Below, one piece after another: positions 43,127-53,849 of a stretch of 64,000 nt of DNA. A program made the position numbers and the translations under genes. A model generated the notes under the pieces. It made no database searches, was not told the DNA's origin, and was given only the letters and a program-made list of their open reading frames with translations. Origin of the DNA: Ferriphaselus sp. R-1 (GTDB lineage: Bacteria; Pseudomonadota; Gammaproteobacteria; Burkholderiales; Gallionellaceae); NCBI RefSeq assembly GCF_000746095.1, contig NZ_JQKP01000001.1, positions 124,001-188,000 on the forward strand, in the 5' to 3' direction. Position 1 is the first letter of the stretch; the number at the start of each line of letters is the position of its first letter.

Positions 43127-44430
43127 TCAGATCCACCTGCTGTTTCAGTGACGTTGCGGCAGTAGGTCTCGCGGATGAAGCATGCACCGACCAGGCCCAG
43201 CAGCGCGCAGGCGAACATCACACTCAGGCCGTGCTGGTAGTTCGCGGGCGAGTAGATGCGTGCCCCGTTCAGCATATTGCCATCCCAGTGCCGGTCCATC
43301 ACCCAGCCGACCAGAGGCTGCAAGATCCCCGCGCCGATGAACGAGCCGGTGTTAACCAGGCTGGTCGCCATGCCGGACAGGGCGGGTGGGTTCACCTCTT
43401 TGGCACTCGCCCAGGACAGGGTGAAGCCGGACGCGGCCAGGCCCATCAGGAAGAACTGGCCCAGGCTGCCCGCCACCGGCAGTTCCCAGAGCAGCAACAG
43501 TGGCAGCCAGCACAGCACGTAGAGCAGCGAGCCGCCGACGATCACCGCCTTGCGGCGTTTGATGCGGTCGGACAGCAGGCCGCTGCACAGTGCGCCTATG
43601 GCGAAACCCATCAGCAGCAGACTGTTGTGCTGGCTGGCCAGTTCGCGGCTCATGCCGTGGGCATCGCGCAGGTAGGGGATGGCCCACAGTCCGGCGAAGG
43701 CGAACAGGGTGCCGGCGATGCCGAAGTTGGGGAAAAAGCCGGGCCAGGTCTGGCGATTCCTGGCCACCCGGATGAGGCCGTCGCGCCAGTGTCCCTCATG
43801 TCTTGGGTGGGGTGGTTTGCCTTCCAGCTCGCGCATGCTGGGCAGTCCCGCCTGGTGCGGATGGTCGCGCACCAGTTTCCACACCAACGCCGCCAGTAGC
43901 AGGGACAGCACCCCCACCGCACCGAACACGTTGCGCCAGGAAGTCTGCGACACCAGCCAGACCAGAGGCGAGGCGGCCAGGATCGCGCCCACGTTGCCCA
44001 ACAGGATGGAGAGGCCGCCCGCGCTGCCGAAGTGGCGATCATGGAACCAGACCGCGTTGACCTTCATCAATGCGATGAAGAACACCGAAACGCCGAGCCC
44101 GACCAGCAAGCGTCCCGCCGAGGCCCAGAGCAGCGTGTCGGCGCTGGCGAACAGCAGGGAGCCGAGGCCGGCGATGACCGCGCCCAGGCTGACGATGCGG
44201 CGTACGCCCAGCGTGTCCGCCATCACGCCCACCGGGATCTGCATCAACAGGTAGACGTAGAAGTACATCGCGGCCAGCCCGCCCAGTGCCGTGCCGCTGG
44301 CGTGGAAGTCGCGTTGCAACTCCCCCGCGATGGCGGCGGGAGCCATGCGATGGAAGAAGGCCAGCATGTAGCACAGCGCCAGCAGGGTAAAGGCGATCCA
44401 GCGCAAGCGGCGTATCTTCTGGTGCGGCAT
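43123..44430 (-). CDS. Major facilitator superfamily transporter
   Basis: The 435-residue protein has about 12 membrane segments in two halves. Conserved motifs include GVMADTLGVRR (loop 2-3, with D and RR) and GLLSDRIKRRKA (loop 8-9). An N-terminal RWIAFTLLALCYMLAFFHRMAPAAIAGEL suggests the anion/sugar-phosphate antiporter-like branch. The substrate is unknown. Its TAG stop codon is provided by the right CTAG of the neighbouring MITE. Confidence 0.88.
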   Translation of the reverse strand: MPHQKIRRLRWIAFTLLALCYMLAFFHRMAPAAIAGELQRDFHASGTALGGLAAMYFYVYLLMQIPVGVMADTLGVRRIVSLGAVIAGLGSLLFASADTLLWASAGRLLVGLGVSVFFIALMKVNAVWFHDRHFGSAGGLSILLGNVGAILAASPLVWLVSQTSWRNVFGAVGVLSLLLAALVWKLVRDHPHQAGLPSMRELEGKPPHPRHEGHWRDGLIRVARNRQTWPGFFPNFGIAGTLFAFAGLWAIPYLRDAHGMSRELASQHNSLLLMGFAIGALCSGLLSDRIKRRKAVIVGGSLLYVLCWLPLLLLWELPVAGSLGQFFLMGLAASGFTLSWASAKEVNPPALSGMATSLVNTGSFIGAGILQPLVGWVMDRHWDGNMLNGARIYSPANYQHGLSVMFACALLGLVGACFIRETYCRNVTETAGGSD

Positions 44431-44460
44431 CGGTGGTTGTTAGTTTGAGGTGCGAAAGAG

Positions 44461-44483
44461 ACAGGGGGCTTGCGCCCCCCTGT
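44461..44483. terminator. Hairpin downstream of pbpG
   Basis: ACAGGGGGC-TTGC-GCCCCCCTGT is a strong GC stem between the pbpG stop and the MFS start codon on the same strand. It is followed on the minus strand by a CT-rich run. It may terminate or attenuate pbpG transcription. Confidence 0.65.
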
Positions 44484-44506
44484 ATCGAATCAGATGATCG
44501 CGTTGC

Positions 44507-45496
44507 TCAGATGTTGCGGGTGGGGCGGATACGGGACTCCGAGCTTTCCATCCACTTCTTGACGCGGGCGGCATCACCCACGCGGGTCTGTTTGCCCTGC
44601 GAATCCAGCAACACCATGATGATGGGGCGGCCCTGGATATTGGCTTCCATCACCAGACAGCGTCCGGCTTCGTTGATGAATCCGGTCTTGCTCACGCCGA
44701 TGTCCCATGAAGCGTTCTTCACCAGCGGATTGGTGTTGTTGTATTGCATGGTGCGGTAGCCGGCTGGCGTGACCACATGCGAGGCGGTCGTGGTGAATTC
44801 GTGGATCAGGGCATAGTTGTCGGCGGCATCCACCATCCGTACCAGATCCTGAGCGGTGGAGACGTTGTTGCTGTTCAGGCCGGATGGCTCCAGGAAGCGG
44901 GTGCTGGTCATGCCCAATGCCCGTGCCTTTTCGTTCATCTTGGCGACCGCCGCTGCGGTGCCGCCCGGATAGGTACGCGCCAAGGCGCAGGCGGCGCGGT
45001 TCTCCGATGACATCAGTGCCAGTTTCAGCATCTCGGCGCGAGTCAGGGTCATGCCCGGACGCATGCGCGAATGCGTGCCCTTCAGTGTGTCGACATCAGC
45101 CTCACTGATGGTGATGGGCTCGTCCATCGGCAGATTGGCATCCAGCACCACCATGGCTGTCATCAGTTTGGTGATGGAGGCGATCGGTGCAACGGTGTCG
45201 GCGTTCTTGGCATAGAGCGGACGGTGTGACTCGGCATCATAGACCAGTGCGATGTTGGAATAGAGGCGCGGCGAAGTGCCGGCTTTCTCCATCACCAGAT
45301 TGGTCAGTTCGTCGTCTTCTTGCTTGGAATGCACGCGCTGTGGCTTGTGGGCGTGGAACTCCTTGTGGATGCGCGCCTTCTGCGCCACTTTGACGGCTTT
45401 GTGGTGATGTTTCTGTTGCGCCTTCGCCATGGCGGGATTCCCTTGCACCAACAAGGCGCAGCTGGCAATCAGCGTAAAGATCAGCTTGTTCCCCAT
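44507..45496 (-). CDS. pbpG: D-alanyl-D-alanine endopeptidase PbpG (PBP7)
   Basis: Periplasmic serine peptidase acting on peptidoglycan cross-links. The 329 residues contain a signal peptide (IFTLIASCALLVQGNPAMA), a His/Lys-rich linker, and the penicillin-binding motifs SITK (PIASITKLMTAMVV), SEN (LMSSENRAACALAR) and KTG (GVSKTGFINEAG). The KTG and SEN spacing fits the PBP7 family rather than DacA/C, and it lacks their C-terminal amphipathic anchor. Confidence 0.93.
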   Translation of the reverse strand: MGNKLIFTLIASCALLVQGNPAMAKAQQKHHHKAVKVAQKARIHKEFHAHKPQRVHSKQEDDELTNLVMEKAGTSPRLYSNIALVYDAESHRPLYAKNADTVAPIASITKLMTAMVVLDANLPMDEPITISEADVDTLKGTHSRMRPGMTLTRAEMLKLALMSSENRAACALARTYPGGTAAAVAKMNEKARALGMTSTRFLEPSGLNSNNVSTAQDLVRMVDAADNYALIHEFTTTASHVVTPAGYRTMQYNNTNPLVKNASWDIGVSKTGFINEAGRCLVMEANIQGRPIIMVLLDSQGKQTRVGDAARVKKWMESSESRIRPTRNI

Positions 45497-46726
<1,230 letters not shown>

Positions 46727-46727
<1 letters not shown>

Positions 46728-47368
46728 TGGACGGGCGGGTCTGGATCTTCGATCTGGACAACACGCTGCACAACGCGACGGCGCACGTCTTTCCGCACAT
46801 CAACCGCAGCATGACGGCGTATCTGCAAGCCCATCTGCAACTGGACGAGGCGGCGGCGAACGCGCTACGCATGGACTACTGGCGGCGCTACGGGGCGACG
46901 CTGACCGGGCTGATGCGGCATCACGGCACCGATCCGCACCACTTTTTGTGGCATACGCACCAGTTTCCGGACCTGCCGAACATGGTGTTGCGCGAGGTGC
47001 GCTTGCGCCATGTGCTGAAAAAGCTGCCGGGCCGCAAGATCGTGTTCTCCAACGGGCCGCAGCGCTATGCGCGGGCGGTGCTGGAGTTGATGCGGATAGA
47101 CGATCTGTTCGACGACGTGCTCGGCATCGAACAGAGCGATTTCCGCCCCAAGCCGGAGTTGGCAGGCTTCCGCGCCGTGCTGCGCAAGCATCGCCTGAAT
47201 CCGCTGCGCTGCGTGATGGTGGAGGACAGCGCCGAGAACCTCCGGGCGGCCAAGCGGCTGGGGATGCGGACGGTGTGGGTGAGCGCGGGGTCGCGCACGC
47301 CCGCCTACGTAGATGTGAAGATCAGAAATGTCATGGAATTGCCCCGCAGGTTGGGGTGTATCAGATAA
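46727..47368 (+). CDS. HAD-family pyrimidine 5'-nucleotidase
   Basis: The 213-residue phosphatase has HAD motif I WIFDLDNTLHNA, motif II IVFSNG, motif III with K in DFRPKPELAGF, and motif IV VEDSAENLRAAKRLGM. It belongs to the pyrimidine 5'-nucleotidase subgroup found next to argB and slmA in betaproteobacteria. The precise nucleotide is not told by sequence. It is coupled to argB by an overlapping stop/start. Confidence 0.88.
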
Positions 47369-47380
47369 AGAGGAGAAAGC

Positions 47381-47956
47381 ATGGCGACCAAGCCCGGCGA
47401 ACGCAAACTACAGATTCTGCAAACCATAGCCTCCATGTTGGAGCAGCCCAAGGGCGAAAAGATCACCACTGCCGTGCTGGCGGCCAAGCTCGACATCTCG
47501 GAAGCCGCGCTGTACCGCCATTTCGCCAGCAAGGCGCAGATGTTCGAGGGACTGATCGAGTTCATCGAGCAGACCGTGTTCGGTCTGGTCAACAAGATCG
47601 TCGCCGATGAGAACAATGGCATGAAGCAGGCCGAGGCGGTGCTGGCGCTGCTGTTGCGCTTCGCCCAGAAGAATCGCGGCATGACCCGCGTGCTGATCGG
47701 CGATGCGCTGGTGAACGAGAACGAGCGGCTGCAACTGCGCATCAACCAGTTCGTTGATCGCATCGAGACCACGCTCAAGCAATCGCTGCGCATCGCAGTC
47801 ACGCAGGGCGAGCTGCCCGCCGAGACCGATGTCGGTGCCTACGCCAATCTGCTGGTGTGCTTCGTCCTCGGACGTTGGCAGCAGTTCGGCAAGAGCGGTT
47901 ATACCCGCGACCCGCTGGCCGGTTGGCCGCAACAATGGGCTTTGCTCAAACGATAA
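47381..47956 (+). CDS. slmA: Nucleoid occlusion factor SlmA
   Basis: TetR-type DNA-binding protein that stops FtsZ assembly over the nucleoid. The 191 residues have an N-terminal helix-turn-helix (TTAVLAAKLDISEAALYRHFASKAQMFEGLIEF) and a SlmA-type C-terminal domain (RMLIGDALVNENERLQLRINQFVDRIETTLKQSLR, approximately). It follows the nucleotidase by 12 bases with an AGAGGAG site. The argB-slmA neighbourhood is common in the group. Confidence 0.92.
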   Translation: MATKPGERKLQILQTIASMLEQPKGEKITTAVLAAKLDISEAALYRHFASKAQMFEGLIEFIEQTVFGLVNKIVADENNGMKQAEAVLALLLRFAQKNRGMTRVLIGDALVNENERLQLRINQFVDRIETTLKQSLRIAVTQGELPAETDVGAYANLLVCFVLGRWQQFGKSGYTRDPLAGWPQQWALLKR

Positions 47957-47971
47957 AGAAACGAGACTGAC

Positions 47972-49090
47972 ATGATCCTGATCCTGACTTCCAACACCCA
48001 GCCCGGCAGCGCCGATTTCCAGAAGCTGATGAATCACCTCGATGCCCTGCCCGGCATCAAGACGCGCGTCCACACCGAGCGTGGCGACGAGCAGACCCTG
48101 ACCGAGCTGTACCTGATCGGCAACACCAAGGCATTGGACCTCGAAGACATGCAGAACCTGCCGTGTGTCGAGCGCGTGGTGCGCGTGTCGCAGGAGTACC
48201 GCATTCTGGGCCGCCACAAGGGCGACGACCGTCCATCGCATTTCGACTACAACGGCGTGCGCTTCGGTCAGGACACCTTCCACGTGTTCGCCGGGCTGTG
48301 CGCGGTGGATACGCCCGAGCACGTCGAGATGATGATGAAGGCGGTGGCCGCTGCTGGTCAGGTGTGCACCCGCATGGGCGCGTACAAGCCGCGCACCAGC
48401 CCGTATGCCTTCCAGGGGCACGGCAAGGCCTGTCTGCCCTATGTGTTCGAGCTGGCGGGCAAGTACGGCATCAAGGTCATCGCCATGGAGATCACCCACG
48501 AGTCGCACCTGCATGAGATCAGCGAGGCGCTGCACCAGACCGGCAATCCGACCGGCGTGATGTTGCAGATCGGCACGCGCAACACGCAGAACTTCGAGCT
48601 GCTCAAGATCGTCGGTCGCCAGACCGAGATGCCGGTGCTGCTCAAGCGCGGCTTCGGCATCACGCTGGACGAGTCGCTCAACGCCGCCGAATATCTGGCT
48701 TCCGAAGGTAACCGCAACGTGATCTTCGCCTTGCGCGGCATGAAGACCAACATGGGCGACCCGCACCGCAATCTGGTGGACTTCGCCCACGTGCCGGTGG
48801 TCAAGCGCCTGACCCGCATGCCGGTGTGCATCGACCCGTCGCACTCGGTCGGTACGCGCGCAGCGGGCCCGGACGGCATCCTCGACGTGATGCACGCCAC
48901 CGCACAAGGCGTGGCGGCGGGTGCCAACATGGTGCTGGTGGATTTCCACCCGGTGCCGACCAAGGCGCTGGTCGATGGTCCGCAAGCGCTGCTGATGCCG
49001 GAGCTGTCGCACTTCCTGGAAGACGTGCAGATCGCCCGTGAAGCCTATCTGAAGCGGGTGGAGCTGGCGGCGCGCTACAACCAGCAGTGA
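47972..49090 (+). CDS. 3-deoxy-7-phosphoheptulonate synthase (KDO8P synthase-like type)
   Basis: First step of the shikimate pathway, joining phosphoenolpyruvate and erythrose-4-phosphate. The 372 residues comprise an N-terminal ACT-like regulatory part (about 1-80) and a TIM barrel with GQVCTRMGAYKPRTSPYAFQG, MPVLLKRGFG, GNRNVIFALRGMKT and CIDPSHSVGTR. The small N-terminal extension fits the class with a ferredoxin-like regulatory domain rather than E. coli AroFGH. It begins 15 bases after slmA. Confidence 0.93.
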   Translation: MILILTSNTQPGSADFQKLMNHLDALPGIKTRVHTERGDEQTLTELYLIGNTKALDLEDMQNLPCVERVVRVSQEYRILGRHKGDDRPSHFDYNGVRFGQDTFHVFAGLCAVDTPEHVEMMMKAVAAAGQVCTRMGAYKPRTSPYAFQGHGKACLPYVFELAGKYGIKVIAMEITHESHLHEISEALHQTGNPTGVMLQIGTRNTQNFELLKIVGRQTEMPVLLKRGFGITLDESLNAAEYLASEGNRNVIFALRGMKTNMGDPHRNLVDFAHVPVVKRLTRMPVCIDPSHSVGTRAAGPDGILDVMHATAQGVAAGANMVLVDFHPVPTKALVDGPQALLMPELSHFLEDVQIAREAYLKRVELAARYNQQ

Positions 49091-49091
49091 G

Positions 49092-50021
49092 ATGAGCAGC
49101 CTGCTCCCGCGTGTGGCGCACCGCGCTCTCGCAGGCGGTAGCTGCTGTACTCTGTTGGCTGTTTACCTACTTGCCGCCTTCCTTGCCGCGCCACTCGGTG
49201 CGGCACCGTTGCGCATCACCGACGATAGCGGCTCCACGCTGCTGTTCGCCACTTCCCCGCAGCGCATCATCTCGCTGGCGCCCAACCTGACTGAGCTGGC
49301 TTATGCCGCCGGTTTGGGCGGGAAGCTGGTGGCCGTCACGGCTTACAGCGACTATCCGCCCGAGGCGAAACTTCTGCCGCAAGTGGGCGATGCTTTCCGT
49401 CTGGACTGGGAGCGGCTGCTCGCGCTCAAACCCGATCTGGTGCTGGGCTGGCAGAGCGGACTGTCGGCGCGTGACCGGGCCATGTTCGGCAAGCTCGGCA
49501 TCAAGCTGCTGGTGCTGGAACCGCACCGCTTGCAGGACATCCCCGAAACCGTGCGCGCGCTGGGGCGTTTGGCTGAGTCGCCCGTGCAGGCCGAGACCGC
49601 CGCGCGCGACCTCGAACAGCAACAACAGGCTCTGGCCCGGCGCTACGCCCAACGTCCCGAGGTGCGCGTCTGGTTGCAGGTGGCTGCCGCGCCGCTGCTC
49701 ACGGTGAATGGGCGACACATTCTGTCGGACGTGCTGCGGCTCTGTGGTGCGCGTAACGTTTTTGCCGACCAGCCCCTGCTGACAGCGGCCGTCTCCGTCG
49801 AAGCCTTGGTCGCCGCTCGTCCGCAACTGTTGTTGGCACTGGCGGATGGCCCGCAGCAAGAGACCGCCATACGCCGTGACTGGGCCAGGCTAGCGCCGGG
49901 GGTACCGACCGGATTCCTGTCGCCGGACCTGTTAAGCCGTGCGGGCCCGCGTTTGCTGCAGGGCGCGGCATCGGTCTGCCGACAGGTCGAACAGGTGCGC
50001 TCCCCTGTGCCGATCCCCTGA
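49092..50021 (+). CDS. btuF: BtuF-like vitamin B12-binding periplasmic protein
   Basis: Class III ABC-transporter receptor of 309 residues. A hydrophobic N-terminus (LAVYLLAAFLAAPLGAAPL) is a signal peptide. ISLAPNLTELAYAAGLGGKLVAVTAYSDYP and LVLGWQSGLSARDRAMFGKLGI match BtuF. No BtuC or BtuD gene is adjacent. It starts 1 base after the DAHP synthase stop codon. Another metal-chelate ligand cannot be excluded. Confidence 0.82.
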   Translation: MSSLLPRVAHRALAGGSCCTLLAVYLLAAFLAAPLGAAPLRITDDSGSTLLFATSPQRIISLAPNLTELAYAAGLGGKLVAVTAYSDYPPEAKLLPQVGDAFRLDWERLLALKPDLVLGWQSGLSARDRAMFGKLGIKLLVLEPHRLQDIPETVRALGRLAESPVQAETAARDLEQQQQALARRYAQRPEVRVWLQVAAAPLLTVNGRHILSDVLRLCGARNVFADQPLLTAAVSVEALVAARPQLLLALADGPQQETAIRRDWARLAPGVPTGFLSPDLLSRAGPRLLQGAASVCRQVEQVRSPVPIP

Positions 50022-50102
50022 TGGCCTCTGGCCCGGCGCGGAAATGAAGGCTCTTTCGCTATTCCCCTAAAATAGTTTGGATAAATGCCGTAGGATATAC
50101 CC

Positions 50103-51140
50103 ATGAAAACCCCTCCCATGGCAGGCAAGATACTTCAACACCTGGAGACGTTGACACGTTACCGGGATACCTCCTTGCTGAAGGTCAGCTTGATGAACAC
50201 CATGCGTTCGCTCACGCGGGTGCGTGACGTGCGCCTCCACGATGTGGTGGAAAGCGAGGGCAAGTGTCTGTTGTTGCTCTCGGCTTGGAGCGCGGGGGAG
50301 GCGGTATATGGCGGGGGAGATTTCCCCATGGAAGACCAGGTGGTGCTGGTCGAACCCGGCTCTCTCATGGCGCGGGCCATCTCGCTGCAACACCCTGTGG
50401 AGGACATCACGGACGAGCGCCATCATGTCTGTTTCCCCATAGTTCTGGGGGGGCGCGTGGTCGCCGTCTTCGAGTGTGAGAGTCCGGGACAGATCAGCGA
50501 CTATGAGCAGGACGTGCTGGACGGCGTGATCGGCGTGTTCCGCAACTACCTCGACCTGTTGCGCGATAGCCAGCATGACACGCTGACCGGTTTGCTGAAT
50601 CGCAAGACCTTCGATCTGGGTTTCTCCGGCGCGTTGGCCGCGTGTAGCGGGGACGAAGTCATGGCGGGTAAAGAGCAGCGCCATCTCGCCAGCTCACACT
50701 GGTTGGCGGTGCTGGACATCGATCATTTCAAAAGCATCAACGACCGTTTCGGTCATCTGTATGGCGATGAGGTGCTGATCCTAATGGCCAATCTGATGCG
50801 TCGTTCGTTCCGCCGCACGGACCGGCTGTACCGGTTCGGGGGGGAAGAGTTCGTCGTGCTGATGCGCAACGTGGACGAGAGGGGCGCGCACCTCAAGCTG
50901 GAACAGTTCCGCCAGTCCGTCGAGCAACATCCGTTCCCGCAGGTGGGCCGGGTGACGATGTCCATAGGCTATTCAGTGATACTTCCGACCGACACCGCGT
51001 CTGCCGTGGTGGGCAAGGCGGACGAGGCCTTGTATTACGCCAAGCATCATGGCAGGAACCAGGTGTGCGGTTATGGTCGTCTCGTGACCGAGGGTGTGCT
51101 GGTACCGAACCAGAGCAATCAGGACGTCGAGTTCTTCTGA
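50103..51140 (+). CDS. Diguanylate cyclase with GAF-like sensor
   Basis: Makes cyclic di-GMP. The 345-residue protein has an N-terminal GAF-like region (about 20-160, including HHVCFPIVLGGRVVAVFECESPGQISDYEQDVLDGVIG in pieces). The C-terminal GGDEF domain has DTLTGLLNRKTF, VLDIDHFKSINDRFGH and the active-site FGGEEFVVLMR. GGEEF is a catalytically competent variant. No inhibitory RxxD motif stands out. The regulatory ligand is unknown. Confidence 0.92.
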   Translation: MKTPPMAGKILQHLETLTRYRDTSLLKVSLMNTMRSLTRVRDVRLHDVVESEGKCLLLLSAWSAGEAVYGGGDFPMEDQVVLVEPGSLMARAISLQHPVEDITDERHHVCFPIVLGGRVVAVFECESPGQISDYEQDVLDGVIGVFRNYLDLLRDSQHDTLTGLLNRKTFDLGFSGALAACSGDEVMAGKEQRHLASSHWLAVLDIDHFKSINDRFGHLYGDEVLILMANLMRRSFRRTDRLYRFGGEEFVVLMRNVDERGAHLKLEQFRQSVEQHPFPQVGRVTMSIGYSVILPTDTASAVVGKADEALYYAKHHGRNQVCGYGRLVTEGVLVPNQSNQDVEFF

Positions 51141-51266
51141 CTCCGCCGTCACCACCTGCGCCTGCGTAGCAGTTCGCTCCCCGATATCCGCGTTTCATCG
51201 CAAGCCGCTCGCCCGGCCCCATGCGCGTGGTTATAGTGCGCCCATCACATATCGAAGGGGTGCGGG

Positions 51267-51683
51267 ATGAGGGCGTGGATAGGAGCGGGTGCGTGGCTGC
51301 TGATGGCTCCCGTCTGGGGCGGCGATCTGGAGTTGACGGTCCTGGGCGGTCCGCCCGGGATGCCGGTCCGGGTGGCGCTCTACGAGAGCGCGACGGACTT
51401 CGGGGACAGCGCTGGTCATGGCGCGTTGCGCGAACAGCAGGGGCAGATGGCCGACGGGGCGGCGAGGTTCTTCTTCCCCGGGCTGAAGGCCGGGCGCTAT
51501 GCCGTGGCTAGTTATGCCGACCTGAACGGCAACCACAGACTGGACAGCAACTTCCTCGGGAAGCCGACCGAGCCCTATGGTTTTTCGCGTGACGCACGCA
51601 GTGTGTTCGGCATCCCCGACTTCGAGCGCGCTGCGATCCACGTCGGTGACGGCCACGTCGTACAGACCATCCAACTGAAATGA
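51267..51683 (+). CDS. DUF2141 secreted protein
   Basis: The 138-residue protein has a signal peptide (MRAWIGAGAWLLMAPVWGGD) and a beta-sandwich domain: VLGGPPGMPVRVALYESATDF, AARFFFPGLKAGRYAVASYADLNGNHRLDSNFLGKPTEPYGFSRDAR. This matches DUF2141, of unknown function. It overlaps the start of the ABC ATPase gene by 4 bases, linking it to the following transport set. Confidence 0.88.
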   Translation: MRAWIGAGAWLLMAPVWGGDLELTVLGGPPGMPVRVALYESATDFGDSAGHGALREQQGQMADGAARFFFPGLKAGRYAVASYADLNGNHRLDSNFLGKPTEPYGFSRDARSVFGIPDFERAAIHVGDGHVVQTIQLK

Positions 51684-52393
51684 GTATCCCCATGACAACT
51701 TCCGCCCACCCATTGGTCAGACTCGATGCCGTACACCGTCAGTTCCACCTCGGTGAGACCGTGCTGGATGCGCTCAAGGGTGTCTCGCTCGACATCCATG
51801 CCGGCGAGTTCCTGGCCGTATGGGGGCCGTCCGGCAGCGGCAAATCCACGCTGATGAACATACTTGGCCTGGTCGACGCGCCCACGGCGGGCGCAGTCTG
51901 GTTCGATGGCCGCCCGACGCAAACACTGGCTGACGATGCACTGACCGAGTTTCGTGGCAGCCAGGTGGGCTTCGTGTTCCAGAGCTTCAACCTGGTGCCG
52001 GTGCTCTCCGCGCTGGAGAACGTGATGCTGCCCTTGCAGATACGCGGCATGGCGGAGCACGAGGCGAAAGCGCGGGCGGCGACGGCGTTGCTGGATGTCG
52101 GGCTGGCCAAGTTCTCGGCGAACTATCCGGACAAACTCTCCGGTGGTCAGCGCCAGCGTGTGGCCATCGCGCGCGCCCTAGCGGTGCACCCCAAGCTGGT
52201 CATCGCCGACGAACCGACCGCCAACCTCGATTCCGAGAACAGCCGCATGGTGGTGGAACTGATGCGCGAGATGAACCGCGCCAAAGGTGTCACCTTCGTT
52301 TTCACCACCCACGACCCGCGCCTGCTCGACCACGTGGATCGGAAGATACTGCTGCGCGATGGACGGATCGAAACCGACGAGGTGATGGCATGA
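51680..52393 (+). CDS. LolD/MacB-type ABC ATPase
   Basis: The 237-residue ATPase has Walker A GPSGSGKST, LSGGQRQRVAIARALAV, Walker B VIADEPTANLDSE and the H-loop TTHDP. VFQSFNLVPVLSALENVMLPL is the LolD/MacB subfamily mark. It pairs with the FtsX-type permease at 52578-53837 to form an envelope exporter or lipoprotein-releasing complex. Its substrate is unknown. Confidence 0.93.
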   Translation: MSIPMTTSAHPLVRLDAVHRQFHLGETVLDALKGVSLDIHAGEFLAVWGPSGSGKSTLMNILGLVDAPTAGAVWFDGRPTQTLADDALTEFRGSQVGFVFQSFNLVPVLSALENVMLPLQIRGMAEHEAKARAATALLDVGLAKFSANYPDKLSGGQRQRVAIARALAVHPKLVIADEPTANLDSENSRMVVELMREMNRAKGVTFVFTTHDPRLLDHVDRKILLRDGRIETDEVMA

Positions 52394-52404
52394 GTGCCGC
52401 CAAT

Positions 52405-52529
52405 CCCGTTCGCGCTGAGCGTAGCGGCAGGGGCCTGACGCGAAGTCGAAGCGGCCCCGTTACGTTGAGTTTCTCCCCGCTCAGCGACACTTCGACTTCG
52501 GGCTGCGCCCTACGCTCAGTGCGAACGGG
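52405..52529. repeat. Nested palindromic repeat between ABC ATPase and permease
   Basis: Outer 20-bp arms (CCCGTTCGCGCTGAGCGTAG, inverse at 52510-52529 with one mismatch) enclose inner arms CGAAGTCGAAG/CTTCGACTTCG. It occupies the gap between two genes that must be expressed together. It resembles widespread small palindromic elements of betaproteobacteria. Confidence 0.82.
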
Positions 52530-52577
52530 TGTTGTCGAAGAACAAATAACGGCTGGTATCGGCCAGAGGAGCATCGC

Positions 52578-53837
52578 ATGAACACATTCAAACTCGCCCT
52601 GCGCGGTCTCGCGCGCAACCGCCGCCGTTCGCTGGTGACCTTGCTGGCCATCGCCTTTGGCTTTGCTGCCATCGCGCTGTTCGCCGGCTACACTCATAAC
52701 GTCTACGACGGGCTGGAGCGGCAGTCCATCCACGGCGAGCTGCTCGGCCACCTGACCATCAGCAAGCGCGGCATGAGCAAGGAAGGCAAGCTTGACCCCG
52801 AACGTTACCTGCTCACCGGCGCGGACGTGGCGCGTATCACCGCGCTGCTGCGCGACGAGCCGCAGGTCAAGCTGGTCGCCCCGCGTCTGGGCATCTCCGG
52901 ACTGGCCAGCAATGGCCGCGCCAGCACCATCTTCATCGCCGAAGGTATCACGCCGCAGGCGATGGCGGCCTTGCAGGCCAATGTGCTGACGGCGGAAGAG
53001 GAACGCAGCGGCTTGTACGCCGACATCATCAAACAGCTCGATCCGGCGCATCCCGAGTCGGTATTGTTCAGTCAGGGGCTGGCCGAGATGCTGCATCTGG
53101 CCAGGGGCGACAGCGCCGCGCTGCTGACCAACACCCTGTCCGGCCAGGCCAACGCGCTCGATGCCACCGTGGGCGGGCTGTTCAACACCGGCAACGCGGG
53201 CAGCAACGACAAGTTCACCTTCATGCCGCTGGCGCTGGCGCAGTCCCTTTACGATGCGCCGGGTGCGGCAGACAGATTGACCGTGCTGCTGGACGAAGCA
53301 GCAGCGGTCGGCACCCTGCGCGAGCGTCTGCAAGCCAAGTTGCAGGCTGCCGGATACGACGTGGAGATCAAGACCTGGCAGGAGCTGTCGGATTTCTACA
53401 ATCAGGTGCACGACATGTTCGACATGATCTTCGGCTTCATCTTCTCCATCGTGCTGACCGTGGTGGTGATGAGCGTGGCCAATTCGATGGGCATGACGGT
53501 GGTCGAGCGCACCCGCGAGATCGGCACCCTGCGCGCCATCGGCCTCAAGCAGGGCGGCGTGGTGCGGCTGTTCACCACCGAGTCGTTGCTGCTGTCGCTC
53601 ATCGGTGTCGCCGTCGGTGTGGCACTCACTTTCCTCGTGCGCTACGGCATCAACGTCGCGCACATCAGCTACACCCCGCCCAACAGCGCCAGCGCGGTAC
53701 CCTTGCTGGTCGACCTCGATGTCACCCGCATCGCGTTCACCGCCTTGATGATGCTGGCCGTGGGCACATTCGCAGCCTACCTTCCCGCCCGCCGCGCATC
53801 GCGGCAGCGGATCATCGATGCGCTGGGGCATGTGTAG
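52578..53837 (+). CDS. FtsX/MacB-type ABC permease
   Basis: The 419-residue membrane protein has one N-terminal membrane helix, a large periplasmic domain (about 40-270) and three C-terminal helices. This is the MacB/LolCE layout. The conserved ELSDFYNQVHDMFDMIFGFIFSIVLTVVVMSVANSMGMTVVERTREIGTLRAIGLKQG (in pieces) is the FtsX core. It works with the ATPase upstream. The LolA-like gene that follows suggests lipid or lipoprotein transport. Confidence 0.92.
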   Translation: MNTFKLALRGLARNRRRSLVTLLAIAFGFAAIALFAGYTHNVYDGLERQSIHGELLGHLTISKRGMSKEGKLDPERYLLTGADVARITALLRDEPQVKLVAPRLGISGLASNGRASTIFIAEGITPQAMAALQANVLTAEEERSGLYADIIKQLDPAHPESVLFSQGLAEMLHLARGDSAALLTNTLSGQANALDATVGGLFNTGNAGSNDKFTFMPLALAQSLYDAPGAADRLTVLLDEAAAVGTLRERLQAKLQAAGYDVEIKTWQELSDFYNQVHDMFDMIFGFIFSIVLTVVVMSVANSMGMTVVERTREIGTLRAIGLKQGGVVRLFTTESLLLSLIGVAVGVALTFLVRYGINVAHISYTPPNSASAVPLLVDLDVTRIAFTALMMLAVGTFAAYLPARRASRQRIIDALGHV

Positions 53838-53849
53838 AGGCAGACTTGA

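Noticed and set aside
47408-49012. 534-codon minus-strand frame opposite slmA and the DAHP synthase
   Set aside because: It crosses two well-supported genes and an intergenic gap, with His/Gln/Arg-rich shadow composition.
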